This document shows positions 55,205-63,856 of a DNA stretch of 64,000 nucleotides, piece by piece. How positions within the stretch are numbered: the first letter of the stretch is position 1; each line of letters begins with the position of its first letter. The notes beneath the pieces were generated by a model, which did no database searches, was not told where the DNA came from, and saw nothing but the letters and a program-made list of their open reading frames with translations. The position numbers and the translations under genes were made by a program. Source of the DNA: Sporolactobacillus sp. CQH2019 (GTDB taxonomy: Bacteria; Bacillota; Bacilli; Bacillales; Sporolactobacillaceae); assembly GCF_028765345.1 (NCBI RefSeq), contig NZ_JARAJZ010000001.1, positions 124,001 to 188,000 of the forward strand, read 5' to 3'.

Positions 55205-55248
55205 GGATAACAAAAACAGCCGAGCGTTCCCGGCTGTTTTTGTTATCC
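55205..55248 (-). terminator. Intrinsic terminator overlapping the rnc stop
   Basis: An 18-bp perfect stem (GGATAACAAAAACAGCCG and its complement) with 8-base loop. The first arm contains the rnc stop codon TAA; the second arm supplies the T-run. Confidence 0.85.
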
Positions 55249-55971
55249 GTCGATACTTTTGAGCGCCTCGCGTGCTGCACTCTGTTCGGAATCTTTTTTT
55301 GAATGTCCCCGTCCGCTGCCGATCACTTCGCCGTTCAGAAGGACTTTCGATAAAAATTCACGCTGATGGCCGGGTCCCTTTTCCATAATGACGTCATAAT
55401 CGAGCTCTCCAAGGTCTTTTCGCTGGATCGTCTCCTGGAGCTGGCTTTTAAAATCCATCACATGGGAAAAAGTACCGTCGCTGATCCTGGGATAGACAAC
55501 CCTTTTCAAAAACTGATTGACCGTATCCAGACCCTGATCGAGATACAGGGCGCCGATGAACGCTTCGAAAACATCCGCCAGCAGGGCCGGCCGTTTTCGT
55601 CCGCCCGTAGCCTCCTCGCCGCGGCCGAGAAAAATCTTATTTTCGAATGACAGCGAGGAGGCAAACTGGACAAGCCCGGTTTCGCAGACAATAGCGGCGC
55701 GGAACTTGGTCATATCGCCCTCCGACAAATCCGGAAAATGTTTGAACAGATACTGCGAAACCATTAACTCAAGTACAGCGTCTCCCAGAAATTCCAGACG
55801 TTCGTAATCCTCCTGCAGCTCGCGGCGATGCTCATTCACATAGGATGAATGGGTAAAAGCCTTTTTCAGCAAAGCTTCATCCGTGAAAATAATCGAAAAC
55901 TCTTTTAGAAACTGATGGAGCCTGTCAATCGTTTCTTTTTCATATTCCTTCACTTTTTTTGAAACGGACAT
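55243..55971 (-). CDS. rnc: Ribonuclease III
   Basis: RNase III processes rRNA and other double-stranded RNA. Catalytic signature [13 protein letters not shown], then the RNase domain end ([18 protein letters not shown]) and a C-terminal dsRNA-binding domain ([20 protein letters not shown]). 242 aa. ATG with GGAGGTGA. Isolated between terminators of acpP and its own; no clear promoter in the short gap to the acpP terminator. Confidence 0.97.
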   Translation of the reverse strand: MSVSKKVKEYEKETIDRLHQFLKEFSIIFTDEALLKKAFTHSSYVNEHRRELQEDYERLEFLGDAVLELMVSQYLFKHFPDLSEGDMTKFRAAIVCETGLVQFASSLSFENKIFLGRGEEATGGRKRPALLADVFEAFIGALYLDQGLDTVNQFLKRVVYPRISDGTFSHVMDFKSQLQETIQRKDLGELDYDVIMEKGPGHQREFLSKVLLNGEVIGSGRGHSKKDSEQSAAREALKSIDG

Positions 55972-56038
55972 CAGCCGTCACCTCCAATTGCCCCCAAACC
56001 TGATCATTCAGCCATCCGTCAAGAATGGGTGAAATGAA

Positions 56039-56081
56039 AGAAAAAAGTCCCGTATCCATAAATGATTACAAAACGGGACTT
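56039..56081 (-). terminator. Intrinsic terminator of acpP
   Basis: AAGTCCCGT pairs with ACGGGACTT around a 19-base loop, followed by TTTTCTTT on the minus strand, directly after the acpP stop. Confidence 0.85.
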
Positions 56082-56094
56082 CATTGTTATGATG

Positions 56095-56337
56095 TCAAGA
56101 TTTGTGGCTCTGTATGTAAGTAACGACATCGCCAACCGTTTGAATTTTTTCTGCATCTTCATCAGAAATTTCCAAATTGAATTCATCTTCCAGTTCCATG
56201 ACAAGTTCCACAATATCGAGAGAATCGGCGTCGAGGTCTTCTTTAAAAGAAGCTTCAGGCTTTACATCTGCTTCATCCACATCCAGCCTGTCGACAACGA
56301 TTTTTTTTACACGTTCCAGTACATCATCTTCTGCCAT
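56095..56337 (-). CDS. acpP: Acyl carrier protein
   Basis: ACP carries growing acyl chains on a phosphopantetheine arm. The prosthetic-group Ser is S39 in [12 protein letters not shown]. The 80-aa acidic four-helix bundle is typical. The frame is open to 56361, but GGGGGTGA precedes the ATG at 56337. Its own promoter and terminator make it a single-gene unit behind fabG, allowing ACP in excess. Confidence 0.98.
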   Translation of the reverse strand: MAEDDVLERVKKIVVDRLDVDEADVKPEASFKEDLDADSLDIVELVMELEDEFNLEISDEDAEKIQTVGDVVTYIQSHKS

Positions 56338-56369
56338 GTCTTCACCCCCTCTCAAGGACACACATTTAA

Positions 56370-56398
56370 AAAATAACAGGAAAATAAATATGAGTCAA
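56370..56398 (-). promoter_or_regulatory. Sigma-A-like promoter of acpP
   Basis: TTGACT, 17 bases, TATTTT on the minus strand, about 35 bp upstream of the acpP start. Confidence 0.65.
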
Positions 56399-56459
56399 AA
56401 TAATCTTCCGCCTTTTTGCGTAAAAGCCGCCGCCTATCAAAACACACGCCTAAATCATT

Positions 56460-57206
56460 TTATTGCATCGCCATACCGCCGTCAACACTTAAAATCTGCC
56501 CGGTCATATAGCCGCTGTCCTCCGAAGCCAGAAATTTGACAACCCCGGCCACATCTTCCGGCGTCCCAAGCCTATGAAGAGGAATCTCCGACTTCATCTT
56601 TTCTTTAATCTTTTCCGGAAATTTTTCCGTCATTTCTGTTGAGATAAATCCCGGAGCGACCGCATTGGCCGTGATGCCGCGTGAGGCAACCTCGCGGGCC
56701 GTGGATTTGGTTAGGCCGATCACACCTGCTTTGGCGGCGACATAATTCGCCTGGCCCGCATTGCCGAGGATGCCGACGACCGAGGCCACATTGATAATCT
56801 TCCCCTGTTTCTGCCGCATCATCGGACGAAGCGCCGCCTTAGTCACAAGAAAAACACCTTTGAGATTTGTATTCAGCACGGCGTCCCAGTCTTCTTCCTT
56901 CAGCCGCATGATCAGACCGTCGCGTATGATTCCGGCATTGTTGACAACGATGTCCAGATGTCCGAATTTTTGAACGGCCGTCCGCACCATCTCCTGAACA
57001 TCTTCCTCATTTGCTACGTCGCACTGGTAGGTCAAGGCTTCCGTACCCAGTTCCCTGATCTGCGCTGCTGTTTCTTCGGCCCGGGTTTTATTGCCCGAGT
57101 AATTGACGACGACCGAGGCCCCCGCACGCGCCAGTTCAAGGGCAATCGCCTTCCCTATTCCTCTTGAAGCGCCGGTGACCAGCGCCGTCTTATCTTTGAG
57201 TATCAA
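56460..57206 (-). CDS. fabG: 3-oxoacyl-ACP reductase FabG
   Basis: FabG reduces 3-oxoacyl-ACP with NADPH in fatty acid elongation. SDR fold: cofactor motif TGASRGIGKAIAL, NNAGIIRDGLIMRLKEEDW, the catalytic Tyr-Lys in ANYVAAKAG, and VAPGFISTEM. The frame reaches 57224, but that leader encodes the GGGGGGAG ribosome site; TTG at 57206 gives ILKDKTALVTGASRG and 248 aa. It follows fabD by 1 bp. Confidence 0.97.
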   Translation of the reverse strand: MILKDKTALVTGASRGIGKAIALELARAGASVVVNYSGNKTRAEETAAQIRELGTEALTYQCDVANEEDVQEMVRTAVQKFGHLDIVVNNAGIIRDGLIMRLKEEDWDAVLNTNLKGVFLVTKAALRPMMRQKQGKIINVASVVGILGNAGQANYVAAKAGVIGLTKSTAREVASRGITANAVAPGFISTEMTEKFPEKIKEKMKSEIPLHRLGTPEDVAGVVKFLASEDSGYMTGQILSVDGGMAMQ

Positions 57207-57207
57207 A

Positions 57208-58158
57208 TTATTTTCTCCCCCCAAGCTTCTCGGCCGTCTCTTTCAAAGTTTTCAGATCATTGACTTGAAGAATAACGGCACCGCGATGAATTTTCTTAAT
57301 CAGCCCGGAAAGTACCCTTCCCGGCCCGACCTCGATATAAGTATCGACCCCCAGCGATTTAAGCTTTTCAACGGATTCGATCCAGCGCACCGGCGAATAG
57401 AGCTGTTCGATCAAGTGAACACGGATCTCGTCGGCTGTCGTTTCCGTTTGCGCCGTGCTGTTGGCCACGACCGGAATTTTCGCATTCTCAAAAGGAAGCC
57501 CGTCAAGTATTCTACGCATTTTTTCCGCCGCCGGTTTCATCAGCTCGGAGTGAAACGGCCCGCTGACCGAGAGCGGAAGGACGCGGCGGGCACCTGCTTC
57601 CCTGGCCAGCTGCGACGCCTCCGCCACACCGTCAACGGTACCGGAAATCACGATTTGTCCCGGAGCATTCAGATTGGCAATCTGAGCCGATTCGTTCCCG
57701 GCCGATGCTTGTCCGCATACTTCTTTAAGAGCGGCGGCGTCAAGGCCGAGAACGGCGGCCATGGTTCCCCGGCCTGCCGGGACGGCGGCCTCCATGAGCA
57801 GGCCTCGTTCCCGGACCGCATAAACCGCATCTTCAAATCCGAGCACGCCCGCAGCATAGAGCGCACTGTACTCGCCGAGGCTGTGGCCGGCCAAATAGTC
57901 GGCTTTGATCCCTTCCCCGGAAAGCAGCGCGTGCAGCGCCGCACTCACGGTCAGAAGGGCCGGCTGCGTATTTTCCGTCCGTTTCAGCTCTTCTTCCGGT
58001 CCGTTCAAAATCAGATCGGTTAAAGAGAAACCGAGGCGGGTGTCGGCCGCTTTAAAAATTTTTTCCGCTTCCGGTACCGTTTTAATCAGATCCGCACCCA
58101 TGCCGACACTCTGCGATCCCTGTCCCGGAAATACAAATGCACATTTACCCATATTCAT
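57208..58158 (-). CDS. fabD: Malonyl-CoA:ACP transacylase FabD
   Basis: FabD loads malonate on ACP. FVFPGQGSQSVGMG, nucleophile Ser in GHSLGEYSALYAAG, and catalytic His in SGPFHSELMKP are present. 316 aa. AGGAGG lies 4 bases before the ATG at 58158 and 10 before a second ATG at 58152. An upstream frame ends in TGA overlapping this ATG (TGATG), a typical coupling junction, yet the expected upstream gene plsX is missing. Confidence 0.97.
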   Translation of the reverse strand: MNMGKCAFVFPGQGSQSVGMGADLIKTVPEAEKIFKAADTRLGFSLTDLILNGPEEELKRTENTQPALLTVSAALHALLSGEGIKADYLAGHSLGEYSALYAAGVLGFEDAVYAVRERGLLMEAAVPAGRGTMAAVLGLDAAALKEVCGQASAGNESAQIANLNAPGQIVISGTVDGVAEASQLAREAGARRVLPLSVSGPFHSELMKPAAEKMRRILDGLPFENAKIPVVANSTAQTETTADEIRVHLIEQLYSPVRWIESVEKLKSLGVDTYIEVGPGRVLSGLIKKIHRGAVILQVNDLKTLKETAEKLGGRK

Positions 58159-58230
58159 CAAACCTCCTGAATCACAAGCCCAATATGCTGATGTTGAATC
58201 GTCATTTCAGTCACGGCAAAAGCATATGAA

Positions 58231-58297
58231 AAGAGGCGGGACTGCCGGACCCTATGCCCGGCAGCGGCAATAGCTTCACTTTCGCGCCCGCCCTCTT
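58231..58297 (-). terminator. Hairpin after fapR, where plsX would be
   Basis: AAGAGGGCGGG (inside the last fapR codons) pairs with CCCGCCTCTT, with an inner TGCCGG/CCGGCA hairpin, followed by TTTTC on the minus strand. It may limit read-through from fapR to fabD. Confidence 0.45.
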
Positions 58298-58851
58298 GCG
58301 CCGTGCGAGCGATACATAGTAAAAGTGCCCTTAAAAACGTGATCCTGTCCTGCATAACTGTTCACTTCCACGATCGTGCGTACCCTTTCCACCCGCGTCA
58401 CCCTCGCTTTAGCAATGACGCGTTCTCCGACCCTGACCGGCCGGATAAAATGAATCGACGCTTTGGATGTCAACGCCAAGTCGTCATCGATCACCGCGAC
58501 GGCAAGCGAGTTGGCCTGGGCGAACAGATGGTGTCCTCTTGCGATCCCCGTGCGTGAAAAAACAAGGTCCTGATTGATTTCGAGCAGAGAAATGGCACTC
58601 GAATCGAGCTGCAGATCGACAATTTCCCCGATCACTTCATCTTCGTGAAGAGCCTTGACATCGTCGAACTGCCGCCTCGCCACATGCTTGATCCGCTCTC
58701 TTAACTCGGGTATCGAAAGCTCCAGGCGATCAAGCCTGATCGTCTGAACACTGACCGAAAACTTGTGCGCCAGCTCGTCATCGGTGACAAACGGATTTTC
58801 GGCAATCGTTTGTTTCAATAACGCCTGCCGGTCCATTTTGCTTTTTCTCAT
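58276..58851 (-). CDS. fapR: Fatty acid biosynthesis repressor FapR
   Basis: FapR represses fatty acid and phospholipid genes and is released by malonyl-CoA. N-terminal HTH ([21 protein letters not shown]) and C-terminal hot-dog domain that binds malonyl-CoA ([18 protein letters not shown], then [15 protein letters not shown]). 191 aa. A FapR operator lies upstream of the start, so it is autoregulated. Normally followed by plsX-fabD-fabG; here plsX is gone. Confidence 0.96.
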   Translation of the reverse strand: MRKSKMDRQALLKQTIAENPFVTDDELAHKFSVSVQTIRLDRLELSIPELRERIKHVARRQFDDVKALHEDEVIGEIVDLQLDSSAISLLEINQDLVFSRTGIARGHHLFAQANSLAVAVIDDDLALTSKASIHFIRPVRVGERVIAKARVTRVERVRTIVEVNSYAGQDHVFKGTFTMYRSHGARGRARK

Positions 58852-58881
58852 TACTTTGACACCGTCGCTTCTAACGTCCTT

Positions 58882-58899
58882 TTAAGACTAGGTAATAAT
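58882..58899 (-). promoter_or_regulatory. FapR operator
   Basis: Minus-strand ATTATTACCTAGTCTTAA differs by one base from the conserved FapR box ATTAGTACCTAGTCTTAA as I recall it. It lies 31 bp upstream of the fapR start. A TATACT/TATTAT-rich stretch just upstream may be the -10. Confidence 0.75.
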
Positions 58900-58986
58900 A
58901 GTAAGTATATCATATCCACCGCTTTCCGGGTAGCTGTACATGGCATTTTCCGGCTGCGACTCCGGCTGCAGGGAACTCTGCCCGGC

Positions 58987-61035
58987 TTAGTCCAGCTGCT
59001 CATGATTCAGAATGCCGGCTTCCACCAGCGGCTTTCGCAGCGGCAGAAACGCTTCACTCTTCCAAAAATGCGGATCTTTTACCAATCTCGCGGCATCGTC
59101 TCTTGCTGCCGCCAGTGTCCGGTAATCATGGACCATGTCGGCAAGCCTGAACTGAGGCAGACCGCTTTGCTTCTTGCCGAAAAAGTCGCCGGGTCCGCGC
59201 AGTTTCAAGTCAAAAGCCGAAAGCCGGAAGCCGTCCGCCGTTTCCGTCATCATTCTCATCTTTTCCATGGCGGTTTCTGAGCGGCTATTTGCGACGAGCA
59301 CGCAATAAGATTGGCTGTCGCCCCGGCCGACGCGGCCGCGCAGCTGGTGAAGCTGAGAGAGCCCGAAGCGGTCGGCATCGTAGATCACCATAAGCGTCGC
59401 GTTCGGCACATTCACCCCGACTTCCACGACAGTCGTCGATACAAGCACATGAGTCTTGTTATTTTTAAAGCTGGCCATTACAGCTTCTTTTTCTTCCGAA
59501 GCCATTCTGCCGTGCATCAAGCCGACGCAGTAATCCGGAAGCGCCCGGGTCAGCCGCGCATGAACATCCATTGCATTCTGTACATCAAGCTGCTCCGACT
59601 CTTCGATCAGCGGGCAAATAACGTAGGCCTGTCTGCCCTGTCCCAGTTCGCTCCTCATGAATTGAATGACCCGCTCCATCATTTCATGACGGACCCAGTA
59701 CGTTTTAATCGCCTTCCGGCCGCCGGGCATCTCATCGAGCGTCGAGACATCCATATCGCCGAAAACGGATATTGCCAGCGTGCGCGGTATCGGTGTCGCC
59801 GTCATGTAAAGCACATCCGGATCCTGCCCTTTGCCGCGCAATTCTCTGCGCTGTCCGACACCGAATCTGTGCTGTTCATCGGTAACCACAAGCCCGAGCC
59901 GGTTGAACACGACCTCGTCCTGAATCAGGGCGTGCGTGCCGACCAGTACATGGATCGTGCCTCCCTTCAGCCCGTCAAGAAGCAGTTTCCTGCGTTTTCC
60001 ACGGATGCTTCCGGTCAATAACGCTACGTTGACGGAAAAAAGCCCGAGCAGTTTTTGCAGGCCGTCCGCATGCTGTTCCGCGAGAATTTCCGTCGGAGCC
60101 ATCAACGCGCCCTGATAGCCTGCAGTCGCGGCCGCATAAAGCGCGATCGCCGCAACGACGGTTTTTCCCGAACCGACGTCTCCCTGAAGAAGCCGGTTCA
60201 TCGCAGCCGGCGACGCCATGTCGTGCAGAATCTCATCGACCACTCTTTCCTGAGCGCGTGTCAGGGAAAAAGGAAGGGCGCTGAGAAAATTCCGGAGACG
60301 GTCTCTTTGGACTGCCATGGCGATCCCGTGTGAAGAGCGCCGCTTTTTCAGCCTGTACGCCTGCATTTTCAGCTCGTAATTCAGAAATTCTTCATAGACG
60401 AGGCGGCGTCTGGCCTGCCTCAATCTGCTCCGCTCCGAGGGAAAATGGATTTCGCAGATGGCTTCCCTGCGCCCCATTAATTTGTAATCTTTAATTATTT
60501 CTGAAGGAAGATTTTCAGTGAGGCTGTCGGCATACTGCCGGAGGGCCTGTCTGACGATCGCTCTCAGGCGTCTGACCGTCAGGCCGCCTTTGACCGGATA
60601 AACCGGAGCGATGCTTTCATCACGTTTCGGCAGCCCGATATGGAACTCCGAAGCGGTCAGAACGGCCCGGTTTTTTTCCCATTTTCCCGTGACTGTGACT
60701 TCGTCCCCCAGCTTCAGCCTCTTTTTTAAGTACGGCCGGTTAAAGGCGACCACCGTAATTAAATAACGGCCGGAAAGGACACGGATGGCGAGCCTCGATC
60801 TTTTTTTGGCATAAAAGGTAAGAACCGGTTCGCTGTGCACCTTGCCGGCAACCGTGACATGCTGATCATCGCGGACGTCCGCCAGATCCCTGATTTCGTA
60901 ATTGTCATAACGATAAGGATAATAGCTGAATAAATCTTCAAGGGTGACGATGCCGAGCTGTTTCAGTTCTTCCGCCGATGTCCGGCCGACACCCTGCAGA
61001 TCGCAGACAAGCTGCCGGTCACTGGAAATCGTCAT
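58987..61035 (-). CDS. recG: ATP-dependent DNA helicase RecG
   Basis: RecG remodels stalled forks and branched DNA. N-terminal wedge/OB domain (ITVVAFNRPYLKKRLKLGDE), then helicase motifs: I GDVGSGKTVVA, Ia APTEILAEQH, II (DEQH box) VVTDEQHRFGVGQR, III TATPIPRTLA, VI QLRGRVGRG. 682 aa. Its ATG overlaps the sdaAA stop as ATGA. Confidence 0.98.
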   Translation of the reverse strand: MTISSDRQLVCDLQGVGRTSAEELKQLGIVTLEDLFSYYPYRYDNYEIRDLADVRDDQHVTVAGKVHSEPVLTFYAKKRSRLAIRVLSGRYLITVVAFNRPYLKKRLKLGDEVTVTGKWEKNRAVLTASEFHIGLPKRDESIAPVYPVKGGLTVRRLRAIVRQALRQYADSLTENLPSEIIKDYKLMGRREAICEIHFPSERSRLRQARRRLVYEEFLNYELKMQAYRLKKRRSSHGIAMAVQRDRLRNFLSALPFSLTRAQERVVDEILHDMASPAAMNRLLQGDVGSGKTVVAAIALYAAATAGYQGALMAPTEILAEQHADGLQKLLGLFSVNVALLTGSIRGKRRKLLLDGLKGGTIHVLVGTHALIQDEVVFNRLGLVVTDEQHRFGVGQRRELRGKGQDPDVLYMTATPIPRTLAISVFGDMDVSTLDEMPGGRKAIKTYWVRHEMMERVIQFMRSELGQGRQAYVICPLIEESEQLDVQNAMDVHARLTRALPDYCVGLMHGRMASEEKEAVMASFKNNKTHVLVSTTVVEVGVNVPNATLMVIYDADRFGLSQLHQLRGRVGRGDSQSYCVLVANSRSETAMEKMRMMTETADGFRLSAFDLKLRGPGDFFGKKQSGLPQFRLADMVHDYRTLAAARDDAARLVKDPHFWKSEAFLPLRKPLVEAGILNHEQLD

Positions 61036-61934
61036 CGCTGATCAGGCACCGACGGGCGGCCGGTCCGGCCGAATATTTCATTCTTCAGCTTTTTCCCGGA
61101 CGGAGTAGCGGCCAGCCCTCCCTGGGCCGTTTCCCTGAACGCCGCCGGCATCATTCTGCCTACCTGGTACATAGCGCCGATGACTTCGTCGCAGGGAATC
61201 TTGCTTTGAATGCCGGCCAGCGCCATATCGGCGGCGACAATAGCGGTGGATGCGCCGATGGCATTGCGCTTGACACACGGGACTTCAACCAGCCCGGCCA
61301 CGGGATCGCAGATCAGTCCAAGCATATTTCCGAGTGCGATCGCCATAGCGTGGGCCGACTGAAGCGGCGTTCCTCCGGCCAGTTCCACAGCCGCCGCCGC
61401 TGCCATGCCGGCCGCCGATCCGACTTCCGCCTGGCAGCCGCCGGCAGCCCCGGATATCGATGCGTTATTGGCAATGACGAACCCGAACGCGCCGGCAGTG
61501 AACAGATAGCGTACCATTTGTTCCCGCACCGGCTGCAGTTTCCGGGCCAGCCCGAACAGCGTACCCGGCACAACGCCTGCCGAACCCGCAGTCGGCGTGG
61601 CGCAGATCGTCCCCATGGCCGCATTGACTTCGTTGGTCGCCATGGCATTTACTACGGCATTGAGCAGAACATCCCCGGAAAGAGAGCGGCCCGACGACAG
61701 ATATTTCTGAAGAAGCCGGGCATCTCCGCCGGTCAGGCCTGAATGCGAACGAATGTCTTCATGAATGCCTCTTTGTACCGCTTTTTCCATCACATCAAGA
61801 TTGTCTGCCATTCTGGAAAAGATATCCTCACGGCTTTTTCCTGTCGTTTCCCTTTCAGTCTGAATCATCACTTCGGAAACAGGCAAACTCCTGTCTTGTG
61901 CCAGTTCCACCAATTCTGCTACAGTTTTGAACAT
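61032..61934 (-). CDS. sdaAA: L-serine dehydratase alpha subunit
   Basis: SdaAA with SdaAB deaminates L-serine to pyruvate using a 4Fe-4S cluster. Cysteines for the cluster or active site stand in GTICATPTAGSAG, AAGGCQAEVGSAAG, GLICDPVAG and VPCVKRNA. The frame is open to 61994, but GGAGGGA precedes the ATG at 61934, giving 300 aa. Overlaps recG. The enzyme would supply pyruvate from serine. Confidence 0.97.
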   Translation of the reverse strand: MFKTVAELVELAQDRSLPVSEVMIQTERETTGKSREDIFSRMADNLDVMEKAVQRGIHEDIRSHSGLTGGDARLLQKYLSSGRSLSGDVLLNAVVNAMATNEVNAAMGTICATPTAGSAGVVPGTLFGLARKLQPVREQMVRYLFTAGAFGFVIANNASISGAAGGCQAEVGSAAGMAAAAAVELAGGTPLQSAHAMAIALGNMLGLICDPVAGLVEVPCVKRNAIGASTAIVAADMALAGIQSKIPCDEVIGAMYQVGRMMPAAFRETAQGGLAATPSGKKLKNEIFGRTGRPSVPDQR

Positions 61935-61974
61935 AAAGAAAATCCCTCCGTGCCTTTCGTCAATGTTTCCAGGC

Positions 61975-62637
61975 TCAGGATAATACGGCAACATTAAGCA
62001 TATTGGGAAGAGCCGAAACCTCTGCAGCCAGTCCCTCGCCGATCTCCTCGTCAGTCTGGATAACCATCATCGCCAGATGGCCCTTTTCATGCCGGGAAAC
62101 TTCCATGTAAGAGATATTCATTTCATATTTTGCGATCAGCCCGGCGACTTCCGCCACTGCGCCATATTTGTCGCGGTGCAGCACAAGCAGAGCAGGATTG
62201 CTCCCCGATAATGAAATGGAAAAACCGTCTACCTCCGTGATCTCGATTTTGCCGCCGCCGATTGACACGCCGACGAGATCCAGTTCGTTCTTTTCCTTTG
62301 TCAAATGAAGCCGTGCCGTATTCGGATGATCGACCTGCGTGTCTCTGTCAGCGGTAAAAGTAACGGACATCCGCTGATCGGCGGCTATTGTCAGCGCATC
62401 GGGCAGCCTGGGATCGTTTGCGTCAAAGCCAAGCAAACCGGCGGCCAGTGCCACATCGGTACCGTGTCCCCGATAGGTTTCGGCAAACGAACCATATAAA
62501 GTCACATCGACCTGCTGCGGACGATCGCTGAAGAGTTTCCGCGCGACGCGCCCGATTTTGGCCGCACCGGCCGTGTGGGAACTGGAGGGACCGATCATAA
62601 TCGGGCCGATGATGTCAAAAACGCTGCGATATTTCAC
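61975..62637 (-). CDS. sdaAB: L-serine dehydratase beta subunit
   Basis: SdaAB is the second subunit. N-terminal part DIIGPIMIGPSSSHTAGAAKIG is diagnostic; the C-terminal ACT domain (GLIAKYEMNISYMEVSRHEK) probably binds serine as regulator. 220 aa. GTG with GAGGGG. It begins only 17 bp after asp23, the place normally taken by fakA. Confidence 0.96.
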   Translation of the reverse strand: MKYRSVFDIIGPIMIGPSSSHTAGAAKIGRVARKLFSDRPQQVDVTLYGSFAETYRGHGTDVALAAGLLGFDANDPRLPDALTIAADQRMSVTFTADRDTQVDHPNTARLHLTKEKNELDLVGVSIGGGKIEITEVDGFSISLSGSNPALLVLHRDKYGAVAEVAGLIAKYEMNISYMEVSRHEKGHLAMMVIQTDEEIGEGLAAEVSALPNMLNVAVLS

Positions 62638-62654
62638 AACTGCATGCCCCTCTC

Positions 62655-63053
62655 TTAAGCTTCCGATTTTCTGTTTTCAGTCGGCACTTCGTCTTCTGTC
62701 AGCCTGACACCCTGGACAAATATATTGATGGCTGCAGCATCGATTCCCAATGCAGCGTTCAATGTTTCCTTCACCTTGTTCTGCACATTCACGGCGACTT
62801 CCGAAATTTGCGTACCATAGCTGACGATGATGTACATATCGATCATCAGGTTTTGTTCTTCATCGAAATGAATAATCACACCGCGGCTGAAATTATCTTT
62901 CTTCAACAGCTCCGCAAATCCGTCCTTGAGCTGATTTTTCGAGGCCATACCAACAATTCCGTAGCAGTCAAGAGCCGCACCGCCGACAATTTTCGCGATG
63001 ACATCTGTCGAGATATCGATTTGTCCATAGGTATTATTAATCGAGATTGACAT
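62655..63053 (-). CDS. Asp23/YloU family envelope stress-response protein
   Basis: Asp23-family proteins are small cytoplasmic proteins tied to the membrane or cell envelope stress; B. subtilis YloU is the equivalent. The 132-aa sequence shows GQIDISTDVIAKIVGGAALDCYGIVGM-type N-terminal half and VAVNVQNKVKETLNA. ATG with GGGAGGA. It normally precedes fakA; here it abuts sdaAB. A palindrome overlaps its predicted transcription start. Confidence 0.92.
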   Translation of the reverse strand: MSISINNTYGQIDISTDVIAKIVGGAALDCYGIVGMASKNQLKDGFAELLKKDNFSRGVIIHFDEEQNLMIDMYIIVSYGTQISEVAVNVQNKVKETLNAALGIDAAAINIFVQGVRLTEDEVPTENRKSEA

Positions 63054-63138
63054 TACGGGTTCCTCCCTCTATTCTCGTTTTTCACTGATCATCCGCCGGA
63101 AGCACGCACCGGCCGGAACAAAATCTGCCTATCGAATC

Positions 63139-63164
63139 AATGATCGATCATTATCGCTATTTTA
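63139..63164 (-). promoter_or_regulatory. Possible asp23 promoter with palindrome
   Basis: TAAAAT (63159-63164) could be the -10; AATGATCGATCATT (63139-63152), a perfect 14-bp palindrome, covers the likely start. The -35 is weak. Confidence 0.4.
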
Positions 63165-63480
63165 CACTAGCCTGCCAGAATTTGAAAGCACCGGCCGATC
63201 AGGAAGACCGCCGTCTGCATGGCGGATTGAAGGAAGGCGCAGGCAGGACTATGCGACAGCGAATCATTAAGCGAGCGGCGGAATGATTCAAAAATCGCCG
63301 GCAATAATCCGGGCATGTCCCATATCATTTATAGAACTGAATTGCGATGCGGTTGAAGGCCTCACATGACTGCTGCTTATGAAACGATCTGCCGGGAAAA
63401 ATCTCCGTGCGGTATTCTTTTGCGTGCGGGCGCATCAGTTGTTGCTTTTGAATACGTGTTTGCCGGGCGGCCCGCTCCTC
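63165..63480. other. Intergenic region between divergent asp23 and rpmB
   Basis: No gene is supported here. Inverted repeats CCGCC/GGCGG (63218-63235) and GAATCATT/AATGATTC (63261-63289) were seen. No T-box or riboswitch motif was recognised. Confidence 0.5.
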
Positions 63481-63484
63481 CCTA

Positions 63485-63513
63485 TTGCAAGCAATGCCTC
63501 CACATGATAAGAT
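63485..63513 (+). promoter_or_regulatory. Sigma-A-like promoter of rpmB
   Basis: TTGCAA, 17 bases, TAAGAT on the plus strand, about 45 bp upstream of rpmB. Confidence 0.6.
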
Positions 63514-63557
63514 GGGAATGTTGCTTATTATTATAGTTTGGCAAGGAGGTTATTTTC

Positions 63558-63746
63558 GTGGGACGCCGCTGTTTTGTAACCGGAAAGACGACAAAGTTCG
63601 GACAGAATCGCTCATTTGCTGAAAATAAATCAAAAAGAACGTTTAAAGCAAATCTGCAGAAAGTGCGCATTCTTGTGGACGGCAAGCCGAAACGTGTCTA
63701 TGTTTCCACCAAGGCACTGAAGGCCGGCAAAGTTGAACGCGTCTGA
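63558..63746 (+). CDS. rpmB: 50S ribosomal protein L28
   Basis: L28 (bL28) is a small basic protein near the ribosomal E site. The 62-aa sequence [18 protein letters not shown] and [20 protein letters not shown] is characteristic. GTG start with AAGGAGGT 7 bases upstream. It is the only plus-strand gene in the window, divergent from asp23 and convergent with spoVM, as in B. subtilis. One Cys in the N-terminal part suggests the usual zinc-free form. Confidence 0.97.
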   Translation: MGRRCFVTGKTTKFGQNRSFAENKSKRTFKANLQKVRILVDGKPKRVYVSTKALKAGKVERV

Positions 63747-63763
63747 CGGCCGGATAATTGCGA

Positions 63764-63808
63764 AGCGCCGCTTGGGTTAAAAAGCACCCATATCGGCGCT
63801 CTTTTATT
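63764..63808 (+). terminator. Intrinsic terminator of rpmB
   Basis: AGCGCCG and CGGCGCT form a 7-bp stem followed by CTTTTATT on the plus strand. Confidence 0.75.
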
Positions 63809-63856
63809 GAATCCCTATAAAAGAAAAGAATCGGAACATTCCCGTTCTGTTCGTGC

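Noticed and set aside
57103-58023. A 306-codon plus-strand open frame
   Set aside because: Antisense to fabD and fabG, both clearly real.
63054-63557. Looked for T-box, SAM or glycine riboswitch near asp23 and the serine dehydratase genes
   Set aside because: None of the conserved sequence signatures were found by eye.
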